From NCBI GenBank assembly GCA_018817515.1, contig JAHIUD010000008.1, positions 1 to 35,406 on the forward strand: a DNA stretch of 35,406 bases, read 5' to 3'. Positions 18,030-27,107 of this stretch are shown here, in pieces (position 1 is the first letter of the stretch; every line of letters begins with the position of its first letter). The notes under the pieces were generated by a model. That model had not been told where the DNA came from and ran no database searches. It was given only the letters and a program-made list of their open reading frames with translations. The stretch is from Pseudomonadota bacterium. Its GTDB lineage: Bacteria; Desulfobacterota; Desulfovibrionia; Desulfovibrionales; Desulfovibrionaceae. The position numbers and the translations under genes are program-made.

Positions 18030-18091
18030 GTCAAATTCTCCTTTCACCAGTTGGTTGATTCCTTGCTGATCCGTTTAACGCTGCATGACAG

Positions 18092-20830
18092 CTAGAAGGT
18101 CTGTCCCATGTTGAACTCAACCTTGTTACTGGTGCTGTCGTAAACTTCATCCAGTCCGTGCCCGAACTCGATCTTGAGCGGGCCCATGGGCGAGAACCAC
18201 TGGAGGCCGACGCCCACGCTTTTGTAGAGGCCAAGAGGCGGCGATTCGGTGCTCATGCGGGTCGGGTTGCTGAACCACATCTCGCCCTCTTTCCAGGAAT
18301 TGCCGGCGTCAAAGAACACGGATCCGATAATGCCCATTTTCTTGCTCAAGGGATAGAGCAGCTCAAGGCTGCCGACGAACATTTTGTCACCGCCGACGGC
18401 CTCGCCCGTGGCATCATCCAGGGGCGAGATCTTGCGCTGCGTGTAGCCGCGCACGTTGCCCGTGCCGCCCAGGTAGAAGCGTTCGCCCAGGGGGATGGTG
18501 CTGCTGCCCCAGTTCTGCCCAACCCAGGCCAACGCGCTGCGGGACTTCAGCACCAGGTCGCCGAAGAGCCCGTTGTACATGTTGAACTCGTAGCCGACCT
18601 TGACAAAGTTGTCGTTGCCGCCAAGGATTGCGCCGCCGTTGGCGAGGGAGACCGTGTTCACGGTGCCCTTGGAGGGGAGCGTCATGCCGCCGCCGTTGGT
18701 GGTGTTGCGCGTCAGCGTGACAGAGGCCACACTGGCGATGTGCGTGCCCTCGGCGTCCAGGATGGCCTGGGCGGAGGTGGCTGCGACATCATAGATGGTG
18801 TAGCGGTCCAGACGGTAATTCCAGAGCAGGCTGGTGTACTCCCCAACGGGGTAGGAGAAGTTCAGCACACCGCCGATGGTGTTGCGCTGATAGTCGGTGT
18901 AGTTCTCTTCCTTATTGTAGGCGTTGACGCCCACGCCAAGTTTGCTGTCGTCCCAGCGGGGGTTGAAGACGCTCAGGTTGTAGCTGGTCGTCTTGGTGCT
19001 CCACTTGCCCGAAAGGCCGGCTCCCCAGCCCTTGCCGAACATGTTCTGTTCGTCCAGGGTGCCCGCGAAGTAGACGCCGTCGTAGGTGGAATAGCCCACG
19101 CCGCCGCCGATTTTGCCTGTGTCCTTGTCCTTGACCTTGACCTTCAGGTCCATTTCCTCGGGGTTGCCCGTAGGCACGGGCTCAATATCCGCAGAGGAGA
19201 AGTAGCCCATCTTGTCCAGGCGCTCGGTGGAGCGCTTGAGCATCTTGCCGTTGAAGAGGTCGCCGTCCGCCAGGCGCATCTCACGCATGATGACGTTGTC
19301 GCGCGTCTTGGTGTTGCCCTCGATGAGCACCCGGCGGATGTACACCTTCTGCATCTTGCGCATGACATAGATGACGTCCACGGTCTTCTCTTCCGGGTGG
19401 TCGTTCATGCGCACGTTGGCATCGGCGTAGGCGTAGCCGAAATTGCTGTAGTACTCGGTGAGCGTCTTCAGGTCCTCGCGCACCTGGGAGCGGTCGAGGT
19501 AGCCCTTCTTGTCCGCGGACAAGCGCAGCTGGGTCTGCTCCAGGAGCTTGCTCTCGTCGGCGATGAGGTCGCCCTCGATGCTGACTTTCTCCACGCGGAA
19601 GCGGGCGCCTTCCTCGACCTTGAAGGTGATGTAGATGCCGTCTTCCTTGAACTGGATGTCCGGGCTGCCGACCTTGGCGTCCATGAACCCGCGGTTGTTA
19701 TAGTAGGCGGCCAGCGTGGCGGTGTCGCGCTCCAGCATGTCCTCTTTGAGGATGCCGTCCTGGCTGAACCAGGAGAAGAAGCCGCGCTCCTTGAGCATCA
19801 TGTCGCTCTTGAGATCGCTCTCGGAGACCTGCTTGGCGCCTTCAATGGTGATCGTCTTGATGTAGAGCTTCTGGCCCTCGTCAATGACAAAGTTGAGACG
19901 CGCCTGGCCCTGGCCCGCAGTCTCGATCTCGTGGGTGACCTTGGCGTTGTAGTAGCCGTCCTTGCGGTACAGGTCGCGGATGGCGCTCATGTCCTCGGCC
20001 AGGACCTTGGGGTTGAGCACCGCGCCCTTCCTGGAGTTGACGACCTTGAGGACGTCGTCCACGGACTTCTCCTTGGCGCCCTTGACGCCCAGGGCCTGGA
20101 TGCGCGGCTTCTCCACAACCTGGACGATCATCTTCTTGCCGCCGGAGACGTCGCGCAGGATGATCTTGACGTCGTCGAAATATCCCAGGTCGTACACGGT
20201 CTTGAGGTCGTTGTTCAGGGCCTTGGCGTCCAGCACCTCACCCTTCTTGGTGGACAGGCGCAGGAGCACCACGTCCTTGTCCAGCGCGCTGGTGCCCTCG
20301 ACGTCGATGTCCACGATGCGCGAAAGCCCGAGCAGGTCGCCCTTCATCTTGGTAACCAGATCGTCCACGGCGGGCAGCAGGTTGATCAGGCCCTCGCGGG
20401 TGCTGAAAACCGGCATCGGGGGCTTGATGCCAAAGGGGTCGATGACGCGGGCGTCGATGGAGAGGGTTTCGCCGAGCTTGCTGAAGCTGCCGATGATGGC
20501 GTACCCGGCGTTGGTCAAGAGGGCGGCCTCTTTGGCGGCGGCGGGATCAGACGCGCTCAGGCCTTTGGAGGCCAGGGCCGTGGCCACGGCGTCCTTGCCG
20601 ATGACGGTGAACCCGGCATCGCGCAGGCGGTCGGACAAAAGGTCCGGCAGTCCCTGGCGGAGATACTTCAAGTCCTCTCCGGCGTTGACCTCAAAGGGCA
20701 TCACAACCACCGTCACCTCACGCGGGGAGGTCACTGCGGCCTGCGAAGGCCGTGGTGCGGCGATGGCGGACACCAGGACCGCACAGATCGCCATGGCGAG
20801 GAAAAATTTCTTGCTGCTAGCCCTGGGCAT
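18092..20830 (-). CDS. bamA: outer-membrane protein assembly factor BamA with N-terminal TolB/FlgO-like domain
   Basis: A 912-residue Omp85 protein that inserts beta-barrels into the outer membrane. Signal peptide 1-32. Residues about 36-165 form an extra domain (VTVVVMPFEV, then YLRQGLPDLLSDRLRDAG, then AGYAIIGSFSKLGETLSID) resembling the TolB-N/FlgO-type fold. Five POTRA repeats follow, then the C-terminal barrel with GLSGKWST, VRGYTQRK and a terminal Phe (NMGQTF). Typical BamA is near 800 residues; the difference is the front domain. ATG at 20830 with GGGAG; it overlaps the lolD 3' end by 14 bases. Confidence 0.95.
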   Translation of the reverse strand: MPRASSKKFFLAMAICAVLVSAIAAPRPSQAAVTSPREVTVVVMPFEVNAGEDLKYLRQGLPDLLSDRLRDAGFTVIGKDAVATALASKGLSASDPAAAKEAALLTNAGYAIIGSFSKLGETLSIDARVIDPFGIKPPMPVFSTREGLINLLPAVDDLVTKMKGDLLGLSRIVDIDVEGTSALDKDVVLLRLSTKKGEVLDAKALNNDLKTVYDLGYFDDVKIILRDVSGGKKMIVQVVEKPRIQALGVKGAKEKSVDDVLKVVNSRKGAVLNPKVLAEDMSAIRDLYRKDGYYNAKVTHEIETAGQGQARLNFVIDEGQKLYIKTITIEGAKQVSESDLKSDMMLKERGFFSWFSQDGILKEDMLERDTATLAAYYNNRGFMDAKVGSPDIQFKEDGIYITFKVEEGARFRVEKVSIEGDLIADESKLLEQTQLRLSADKKGYLDRSQVREDLKTLTEYYSNFGYAYADANVRMNDHPEEKTVDVIYVMRKMQKVYIRRVLIEGNTKTRDNVIMREMRLADGDLFNGKMLKRSTERLDKMGYFSSADIEPVPTGNPEEMDLKVKVKDKDTGKIGGGVGYSTYDGVYFAGTLDEQNMFGKGWGAGLSGKWSTKTTSYNLSVFNPRWDDSKLGVGVNAYNKEENYTDYQRNTIGGVLNFSYPVGEYTSLLWNYRLDRYTIYDVAATSAQAILDAEGTHIASVASVTLTRNTTNGGGMTLPSKGTVNTVSLANGGAILGGNDNFVKVGYEFNMYNGLFGDLVLKSRSALAWVGQNWGSSTIPLGERFYLGGTGNVRGYTQRKISPLDDATGEAVGGDKMFVGSLELLYPLSKKMGIIGSVFFDAGNSWKEGEMWFSNPTRMSTESPPLGLYKSVGVGLQWFSPMGPLKIEFGHGLDEVYDSTSNKVEFNMGQTF

Positions 20831-21503
20831 AGAGAACTCCCGAACGCAACTCGAACCGCCGTCCCATGACGCCGGCCAGTTCTATATTATGCGTTACGAC
20901 CACGAATGTCATCCCCAAGTCCCTGTTCAGGGACACCAGGAGTTCGCCGACCATTCTGCCCGTCTTCTCGTCCAGGTTTCCGGTGGGCTCGTCGGCCAGA
21001 AGGGCCTTCGGCCGGAGCAGGATGGCCCTGGCGATGGCCGCCCTCTGGCGCTCTCCGCCAGACAAGGTCGTCACCGCGTGATCCATCCGCTGCCGCATTC
21101 CCACCATCACCAGGGCCTCGCGGGCCAGTTCCAGGGCCTCGGCCCTGGGCTTCCCGGCGATTATGCCGGGCATGGCGACGTTCTCCAGGGTCGTGAACTC
21201 CGGCAGCAGGTGGTGGAATTGGAAGACAAACCCCATGTCCCTGTTGCGAAGTACGGCCCTGCGCCTGGCGTCCAGAGCCTCCAGATTCTCCCCGGAGAAG
21301 AAAATTTCTCCACTCGAAGGTGCATCCAGAGTTCCCAGAAGGTGCAGGAGGGTCGTCTTCCCGGAACCGGAGGCGCCTAGTATGGCAATGGATTCGCCAG
21401 GGGCCACGGTCAGATCGACACCGTCAAGCACCCGCAGGCGCTCCCCTGGCCCAGCAAATTCCTTGCCAACCTTGTTCAGGCGGTATAGCGGCTCTTTATT
21501 CAT
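20817..21503 (-). CDS. lolD: lipoprotein-releasing ABC transporter ATP-binding protein LolD
   Basis: A 228-residue ABC ATPase that powers release of lipoproteins from the inner membrane. Walker A GASGSGKTT, Q-loop FQFHHLLPEFT, signature LSGGERQRAAIARA, Walker B LLADEPTGNLD and the switch His in VVTHN. LLPEFTTLENVAMP is the LolD-type Q-loop region that contacts LolC/E. ATG at 21503 overlaps the permease gene by 8 bases; an in-frame ATG four codons upstream is less likely. It overlaps bamA by 14 bases. Confidence 0.94.
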   Translation of the reverse strand: MNKEPLYRLNKVGKEFAGPGERLRVLDGVDLTVAPGESIAILGASGSGKTTLLHLLGTLDAPSSGEIFFSGENLEALDARRRAVLRNRDMGFVFQFHHLLPEFTTLENVAMPGIIAGKPRAEALELAREALVMVGMRQRMDHAVTTLSGGERQRAAIARAILLRPKALLADEPTGNLDEKTGRMVGELLVSLNRDLGMTFVVVTHNIELAGVMGRRFELRSGVLYAQG

Positions 21504-22725
21504 AACGCAAGGCATCCGAGGGCTTAAGGGCAGCAGCGCGCCGGGCCGGGTAGATCGTCGAGAGGTAGCACAGCGCAAGAGCCGCCACGCCGATCAGCGT
21601 CATGTCCAAAAACTCAAGCCGGACAGGCAGATAGTCCACCGGGTAGACATCGCTCGGCAGCTTGATGAACTGGTACTTCTTGAGCAGCAGCGCCACCGGC
21701 AGGCCGATGCCGTAGCCAAGCGCCGTGCCCACAGCGCCGATGAAGCTGCCCTGCCACATGAAAATGCGCCGGATGCACCGCTCGTCCGCGCCCATGGCCA
21801 TGAGCACCGCGATGTCCTTGGTCTTTTGCATCACCAGCATCACCAGCATGGTCACGATGCTGAAGGAACCCACCAGCACGATCATGGCCAGGATGATGAA
21901 CATGGCCGTCTTCTCAAGCTCTAACGCTGCGAAAAGATTGGCATTCATCTCCTGCCAATTGCGCACGAAGACCGGGAAATCGTGCAGCTTGACGCGGATC
22001 TGGTCGCTCACGGTCCCGGCGGCGTAGACATCCGCCAGCCGCACCTCCAGGCCAGAGACGATATCACCCTTGAATCCAAGGAGATTCCGCGCAGCATCGA
22101 TGGTCACGTAGCCAAGGGTGGCATCGTATTCGAACATGCCGGTCTTGAAGATTCCGGCCACGCGGAAGACCTTCACTTTCGGCGTAAAGCCTGCTGCGCT
22201 CTGGGTTCCCGTGGGCGAGAGCAGGTTCACCGGCTCCCCCACCCCAAGGCCCAGGCGCCTGGCCATCTCCGCGCCGATGATGACGCCGGGCAGGTCGTCC
22301 TTGTCCTTCAAATCATTGACGCTCCCGGAGACCATGTCCCGGGTGAGGCTTAAGACCTGATCGGAGGTGGCCGGGTCGATGCCGCGCAGCACCACGCCCT
22401 TGACGCCGCCCTTGGCCGACAGCATGACCTCGGAGTAGACGAACGGCGTGACGCCGGTGACGCCGGGCACCTGGCGGCACAGCTCGGCCACCAGCTCGGG
22501 CTGGCGGATGCCGCCGGAGAAGGCGCTCACCAGCACATGGGCGTTGACGCCCAGGATCTTGTCGCGCAGGTCCTTGGTGAACCCGTTCATGACCCCGATG
22601 ACGACGATGAGCGCAGCCACGCCGAGGGCCACGCCGCACACGGCGAACAGCGAGATGATGGCGATGAAAGACTGTTTGCGCAGCGCGAAGATGTAGCGCA
22701 GGGCGATGAACAGTTCGAAGCTCAT
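21496..22725 (-). CDS. lolC: lipoprotein-releasing ABC transporter permease (LolC/LolE type)
   Basis: A 409-residue FtsX-fold permease with four transmembrane helices (about residues 22-45, 272-297, 318-345 and 375-398) and a large periplasmic MacB-like domain between the first two. The N-terminal FELFIALRYIFALRKQSFIAIIS is the LolC/E hallmark. Only one such permease gene is present, so the complex may use a homodimer unless a partner lies elsewhere. ATG at 22725 overlaps the lysS stop as ATGA. Confidence 0.92.
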   Translation of the reverse strand: MSFELFIALRYIFALRKQSFIAIISLFAVCGVALGVAALIVVIGVMNGFTKDLRDKILGVNAHVLVSAFSGGIRQPELVAELCRQVPGVTGVTPFVYSEVMLSAKGGVKGVVLRGIDPATSDQVLSLTRDMVSGSVNDLKDKDDLPGVIIGAEMARRLGLGVGEPVNLLSPTGTQSAAGFTPKVKVFRVAGIFKTGMFEYDATLGYVTIDAARNLLGFKGDIVSGLEVRLADVYAAGTVSDQIRVKLHDFPVFVRNWQEMNANLFAALELEKTAMFIILAMIVLVGSFSIVTMLVMLVMQKTKDIAVLMAMGADERCIRRIFMWQGSFIGAVGTALGYGIGLPVALLLKKYQFIKLPSDVYPVDYLPVRLEFLDMTLIGVAALALCYLSTIYPARRAAALKPSDALRYE

Positions 22726-24353
22726 GCAGGTCCGGTTGCCGGACCGGCGGGCCCGGATGAGGTTTGGCCGGAATTGGTCTCCAGTCTGAGCAGCGGGAAC
22801 AGGATGACTTCGCGGATGGACGGGGAGTCGGTCAGCAGCATGACCAGGCGGTCGATGCCGATGCCCTGCCCGGCCGCCGGGGGCATGCCGTATTCCAGGG
22901 CGCGCACGTAGTCCTCGTCCATGAAATGCGCCTCGTCGTCGCCCGCGACCTTCTCCTGCACCTGCTCCTCGAAGCGGCCGCGCTGGTCCACGGGGTCGTT
23001 CAGCTCGCTGAAGGCGTTGGCCAGTTCGCGGCCCACCACGAACAGCTCGAAGCGGTCGGTGATCTCCGGGTTCTCCTCGTTGCGGCGGGAGAGCGGCGAA
23101 ATATCCGTCGGGTAATGATAGATGAAGTGCGGCTGGATGAGCTTGGGCTCGACGAAGATGTCAAAGAGCTTGGCCTGCAGCTTGCCCAGCTTCTCGCCCT
23201 TGACGACCTTCTCGCCGCTGCGCTTCACCAAGGCGGCGCAACGCTCGTAGTCCTTGTAGTCGGCCGGGTCCACGCCGCCGATCTTCTCCAGGGAGTCATG
23301 GAAGCTCAAGCGCGTCCACTTGCCCGGGGTCAGGTCGATCTCCAGCTCCTGGTAAGTGACGACGGTGCTGCCGCAGACGTCGCGGGCGACGATGGAGATC
23401 ATGTCCTCGGTCAGGTCCATGAGGTCCCGGAAATCGGCATAGGCCCAGTAGAACTCGAGCATGGTGAACTCGGGGTTGTGCCGGGTGCTGATGCCCTCGT
23501 TGCGGAAATTGCGGTTGATCTCGTAGACCTTCTCGAACCCGCCCACGAGCAGGCGCTTCAAGTACAGCTCCGGCGCGATGCGCATGTACAGCTTCATGTC
23601 CAGCGCGTTGTGATGGGTCTCAAAGGGCCGGGCCGTGGCGCCGCCGGGGATGGGCTGCATCATGGGCGTCTCGACCTCAAGGAAACCCTTGGCGTCGAGA
23701 TAGTTGCGGATGCCGCGCACGATGAGCGTGCGCTTGCGGAAGATCTCGCTGGTGCGCGGGGTGACGATCAAGTCCACGTAGCGCTGGCGGTAGCGGGTCT
23801 CCATGTCCTTCAGGCCGTGGTACTTCTCCGGCAGGGGCCGCATGGACTTGGTCACCAGGGCCACGGTCTTGGCGCGCAGGGTGAGCTCGCCGGTCTTGGT
23901 GCGGAAGAGGTCGCCGGTGATGCCCAGGATGTCGCCGATGTCGTACTTTTTGAAGAGCTGGTAAGACTCCACCCCCAGGTCGTCGCGGGCGACGAAGATC
24001 TGCATGTCGGCGCTGGCGTCCTGGAGCTTGACGAAGGTGACCTTGCCGAACGAGCGCACGGAGCGCACGCGGCCGGCCACGGCGAACACGAGGCCCACGG
24101 CGGCCAGGCCCTCGTCGTCGAGGCCGGAATATTTGGAAACGATGTCGGCCAGGTCGGTGTCCCGGCGGAAGGTGTTGGGATAGAGGGCGACGTTCTCGTC
24201 GAGCAGGGCGCAAGCCTTGTCGATGCGTCCCTTGAGCACGTCGTTGAGTTCATCGCGCGCGGCCAGGGCATCGGCCAGGGGCTTGAAGCGCCCGGCGTGC
24301 ATCGACCCGGCGCGGCTGTCCGCCCCGCCGTTGCGTTGTTCTTTGTCGGCCAA
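22722..24353 (-). CDS. lysS: lysyl-tRNA synthetase, class II
   Basis: A 543-residue class IIb synthetase that charges tRNA-Lys. The N-terminal OB fold binds the anticodon (VAGRVRSVRSFGKVTFVKLQD). Motif 2 is FRNEGISTRHNPEFTMLEFY and motif 3 is GIGIDRLVMLLTD. After the usual VILFPLLR end it has an extra Ser/Gly/Pro-rich tail of about 20 residues. I chose the TTG at 24353 (TTG GCC GAC AAA GAA), which has GGGAG about 9 bases upstream. It is the first gene of the long envelope operon. Confidence 0.96.
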   Translation of the reverse strand: MADKEQRNGGADSRAGSMHAGRFKPLADALAARDELNDVLKGRIDKACALLDENVALYPNTFRRDTDLADIVSKYSGLDDEGLAAVGLVFAVAGRVRSVRSFGKVTFVKLQDASADMQIFVARDDLGVESYQLFKKYDIGDILGITGDLFRTKTGELTLRAKTVALVTKSMRPLPEKYHGLKDMETRYRQRYVDLIVTPRTSEIFRKRTLIVRGIRNYLDAKGFLEVETPMMQPIPGGATARPFETHHNALDMKLYMRIAPELYLKRLLVGGFEKVYEINRNFRNEGISTRHNPEFTMLEFYWAYADFRDLMDLTEDMISIVARDVCGSTVVTYQELEIDLTPGKWTRLSFHDSLEKIGGVDPADYKDYERCAALVKRSGEKVVKGEKLGKLQAKLFDIFVEPKLIQPHFIYHYPTDISPLSRRNEENPEITDRFELFVVGRELANAFSELNDPVDQRGRFEEQVQEKVAGDDEAHFMDEDYVRALEYGMPPAAGQGIGIDRLVMLLTDSPSIREVILFPLLRLETNSGQTSSGPAGPATGPA

Positions 24354-24421
24354 AACGGGTATCTCCCTGGGATGTGGGGACTCTAAAAAAAGTCTCAAAC
24401 AAAGCGCCTGCGCTGGATGTC

Positions 24422-24450
24422 TGCTTAAGCCATCCGCCCTTGACAGTCAA
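24422..24450 (-). promoter_or_regulatory. putative promoter of the lysS-led envelope operon
   Basis: Minus-strand TTGACT (24450-24445), 17 bases, then TAAGCA (24427-24422); with a 16-base spacer the -10 is TTAAGC. The -35 box lies inside a 15-base palindrome (24438-24452), CCTTGAC-A-GTCAAGG, which could be an operator. The -10 match is weak. Confidence 0.45.
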
Positions 24451-24542
24451 GGCGGAGATACTCCTGGGCGCTGGCGAAGTCAAAGCCAAAGATGGCGCAA
24501 CAAGAGGCCTGACGGGCTCTTAACGTGAAGACGAGAAAATCC

Positions 24543-24571
24543 TTGACCCTGCCCGATAGTTTTGCTTAAAG
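24543..24571 (+). promoter_or_regulatory. putative promoter of tRNA-Asn
   Basis: TTGACC (24543-24548), 17 bases, TTAAAG (24566-24571), ending 26 bases before the mature tRNA 5' end. The position and the -35 box are convincing; the -10 box is partial. Confidence 0.5.
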
Positions 24572-24597
24572 AAGCCTCCGCCGCATGAAGCGGCCAT

Positions 24598-24673
24598 TCC
24601 CCGGTAGCTCAATCGGCAGAGCGGGTGGCTGTTAACCACTAGGTTCGCGGTTCAAGTCCGTGCCGGGGAGCCA
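24598..24673 (+). tRNA. tRNA-Asn (anticodon GTT), CCA encoded
   Basis: Full cloverleaf: acceptor TCCCCGG (24598-24604) pairs with CCGGGGA (24663-24669). The D arm is GCTC/GAGC, the anticodon loop is CTGTTAA with GTT at 24631-24633, and the T loop is TTCAAGT. Discriminator G and a genome-encoded CCA (24671-24673) follow. It has its own promoter and terminator and marks the edge of an AT-rich island. Confidence 0.98.
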
Positions 24674-24681
24674 AAAAGATT

Positions 24682-24714
24682 AACGGGTTAGGCGGAAACG
24701 CCTAGCCCGTTTTT
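24682..24714 (+). terminator. rho-independent terminator after tRNA-Asn
   Basis: A 13-bp stem (24682-24694 with 24699-24711, one G-T pair) closed by a GAAA tetraloop and ending in a T run (TTTTT, through 24714). Confidence 0.93.
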
Positions 24715-27107
24715 CAATTTTCAGCGGTTTTAGTGGCAGTATTGGTGGCGATAGGCAGCTTACCTGCTCTTGATCTTTAATTCTCGCCGACGCCTTTAGG
24801 CCGCCACCCCCCAGCATACTTGACCGCGAGTTCAACCAGAGGGTCAGCGCCTTCGGGTTGTGACGACTTCAACACGTCGACCCGCTCTTTAAGAACGGCT
24901 TCGTTTCCGTACAAACCAACCAAAGCATCCCACGCAATGTGGGTTTCACGTTTCACTGCGCGGCCACCAGAGTTTGACAGAGCCTCCCCACTAGCAGATC
25001 GCAATAACGCCAAGGTTGTCCGAGGAGAACTATCGATCTCGACAGGCAAATCCGTGGAACCAGCAGTTCGTTGGACGTGAAGCAACAACTGGAACAAGGC
25101 CATCTCATTTGCCAAAGATTCGGGGCTCGCCTCAGCAACTTCGGCACGCCAATCGGCCTCGAAGCGACTCGCGGATTCCGCAGAGACAAGCTTGTGCCCT
25201 GCCCCTTCTTGGTAGCCCACGATTAGTAGTAGTTCATATTTCGGGGAGAGGGCAACCACTTGAGGCAAAATTTCTCGTACTGCCGATTCTACAGCACTTT
25301 GATCTTTGAGTAACTTTAAAAGCCTGTACACAACCCTCCGAGCTACCATTTTAGTATCGAAATCAAACATGCCGCGCTGACGACTTGGCAAATCTGGCAT
25401 TATGTTTAACAGAACAACAGCTCCAGGAACAACGTCTTGCAAGGTAAATATTTCCTCAAACACAACTAGCGCATTAATAACATCGTGCAATCTATCCACA
25501 TCCAGTGCCCGCAGGCAACTATCAAATTCAGTGGCAGATGACATGTGGCTCCATGCGATCTCAGCATCTATAAAAGCCTTGAAATCGGCACCAGCAACTT
25601 TCTCTAGGTAGAGTCGGAGTACATGCTCATGAGCAACCCGGCGCCCTCTAAGCCATTGGCTTTTCCAGTCGCTCCCATAATTTGTATTTCCAATAAACCT
25701 CTCACCAGCTGGGAACAACCGACGAACAAGTGAGTTGACAACTTCAGAATTGTCTTTTGCAACTTCGATTAGCTTTTCAACTTGCTTTTTTAGGTGTGGT
25801 GGCTCCATGTGCGTGCCAAAGTCGTATGTTGTAGTTAACCCAGAAACAGAGTATTGCAACATACTATGAACATCTGGCATAAACACTCGCACAGCCTCGA
25901 GCGCTAGCAAATCTACAAGATCAATATCTCCACTTGAGCTACGCACAGTGCCGCAAACTGTGGTTACATATCGGCGGACATCTCGCATTGTAATAATGAG
26001 TGGCTTGATTATTTCGTAGAAAACATCAACCCATCTATCTTGATCAAAGCTACTTAAATTCTCAACTCTTGACAGTGCATAGTCAATTCCGCTGGTTATC
26101 TGATGTATTAATACTTTATCCGGAACAACAGGCAGGTCTATGCCAATTTGCAGAATTTTTTCCAGGTAGGAGCGGCCTGGAATCCCCTGTTCCCCAAGAG
26201 CACTTTCCACACGATTACGATCAAATGCCATTAGGTAAATGATGTTTGGGAAATTTGCAGTCAAACGGACCAACTTAAAAATGTCCTGAATTTCTGCGGT
26301 AGTCAGCCTGTCTATGTCGTCCAGGACCACCACAAAAGGTTCCCCGAGTGCACTAAGGGCATTTTCGACCTTGGCCCGACGGCCACTCGAACTTTCTTTC
26401 TTTTGCTGAAACACTTTAGCAATGGCTTTTGCCGCTATCCGTGCCCGCTCAACCCACGGCCCCACAACAGGCACCCAAGCCATCCCAGTAAAAATCTCTG
26501 CATAATCATCCAGCCTTCTACCGACAGCCACAAGTCCTGGGCGAAGCTTTAGTTGTGCCGAAATTTCAGCAAAAAACGAATCTAGGAGTTGTGCTGCCCC
26601 ACTGAACATCCATGGGTTATAGTCAAAGACTACAATACCTTTTTCTTCAAGGCACAGCTTAGCTAGATTAACAAACGACGTCTTACCAGACCCCCAAGGC
26701 CCAAATACGCCGACAACAAGGCCTTTACTTGCATCAATTTGCAGAATCTGCTCTGCGAATTCACGAGCGCTTTTCGCCCTTCCAATGGTGTCTTCTTCTA
26801 GGAATTGGATCGGATTATCTGAACCTACTGTTACCGCGTCTTCCTTCGTTTTTCTCATCGCCTTTACTCCACTATTTTCAATTTCAACATGCCCATTCAA
26901 CATATGCAAAGGCAGGTTTCAGCAAATTTGCAAAACTATTTGAGGAGCTACCTCAGGTTATTGTGAACAAATATTACAGACGGCCTCTTCCCTCAGTCTC
27001 CCATCTACGGGCTACAGATACCAACAAATCCAATTCACATGCAAGGCGCCAAATTCAACCTCTTATGATTCCTGAAGTGGGACAAAATTCCAACCTCACG
27101 AACAGGC
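24715..27107. mobile_element. small AT-rich island between tRNA-Asn and a truncated gene
   Basis: Composition changes sharply: the line 25861-25920 holds 27 G/C of 60, while 27481-27540 holds 48 of 60. The island begins right after the tRNA terminator, contains the KAP NTPase gene, and ends where a GC-rich 3' gene remnant begins near 27108. No integrase, transposase, terminal repeat or duplicated tRNA end was found, so the transfer mechanism is not visible. The exact ends are approximate. Confidence 0.55.
24777..26858 (-). CDS. KAP-family P-loop NTPase
   Basis: A 693-residue STAND-like P-loop NTPase. Visible: the N-terminal SDNPIQFLEEDTIGRAKSAREFA block typical of KAP proteins, Walker A GPWGSGKT (53-60), FDYNPWMFSG (about 78-87) and Walker B FVVVLDDIDRL (about 175-185). 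A mildly hydrophobic stretch (127-137) lies between the Walker motifs. The C-terminal half is unrecognised. KAP relatives include phage-exclusion PifA and animal membrane scaffolds, so phage defence is plausible but unproven. I prefer ATG at 26858 because GGAG lies 8 bases upstream; ATGs at 26903 and 26909 lack a good site. Its AT-rich composition differs from all neighbours. Confidence 0.88.
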   Translation of the reverse strand: MRKTKEDAVTVGSDNPIQFLEEDTIGRAKSAREFAEQILQIDASKGLVVGVFGPWGSGKTSFVNLAKLCLEEKGIVVFDYNPWMFSGAAQLLDSFFAEISAQLKLRPGLVAVGRRLDDYAEIFTGMAWVPVVGPWVERARIAAKAIAKVFQQKKESSSGRRAKVENALSALGEPFVVVLDDIDRLTTAEIQDIFKLVRLTANFPNIIYLMAFDRNRVESALGEQGIPGRSYLEKILQIGIDLPVVPDKVLIHQITSGIDYALSRVENLSSFDQDRWVDVFYEIIKPLIITMRDVRRYVTTVCGTVRSSSGDIDLVDLLALEAVRVFMPDVHSMLQYSVSGLTTTYDFGTHMEPPHLKKQVEKLIEVAKDNSEVVNSLVRRLFPAGERFIGNTNYGSDWKSQWLRGRRVAHEHVLRLYLEKVAGADFKAFIDAEIAWSHMSSATEFDSCLRALDVDRLHDVINALVVFEEIFTLQDVVPGAVVLLNIMPDLPSRQRGMFDFDTKMVARRVVYRLLKLLKDQSAVESAVREILPQVVALSPKYELLLIVGYQEGAGHKLVSAESASRFEADWRAEVAEASPESLANEMALFQLLLHVQRTAGSTDLPVEIDSSPRTTLALLRSASGEALSNSGGRAVKRETHIAWDALVGLYGNEAVLKERVDVLKSSQPEGADPLVELAVKYAGGWRPKGVGEN

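Noticed and set aside
18158-20869. A 903-residue open frame on the plus strand opposite bamA
   Set aside because: It is antisense to the unmistakable bamA frame; long antisense frames are expected in GC-rich code, and the translation shows no domain.
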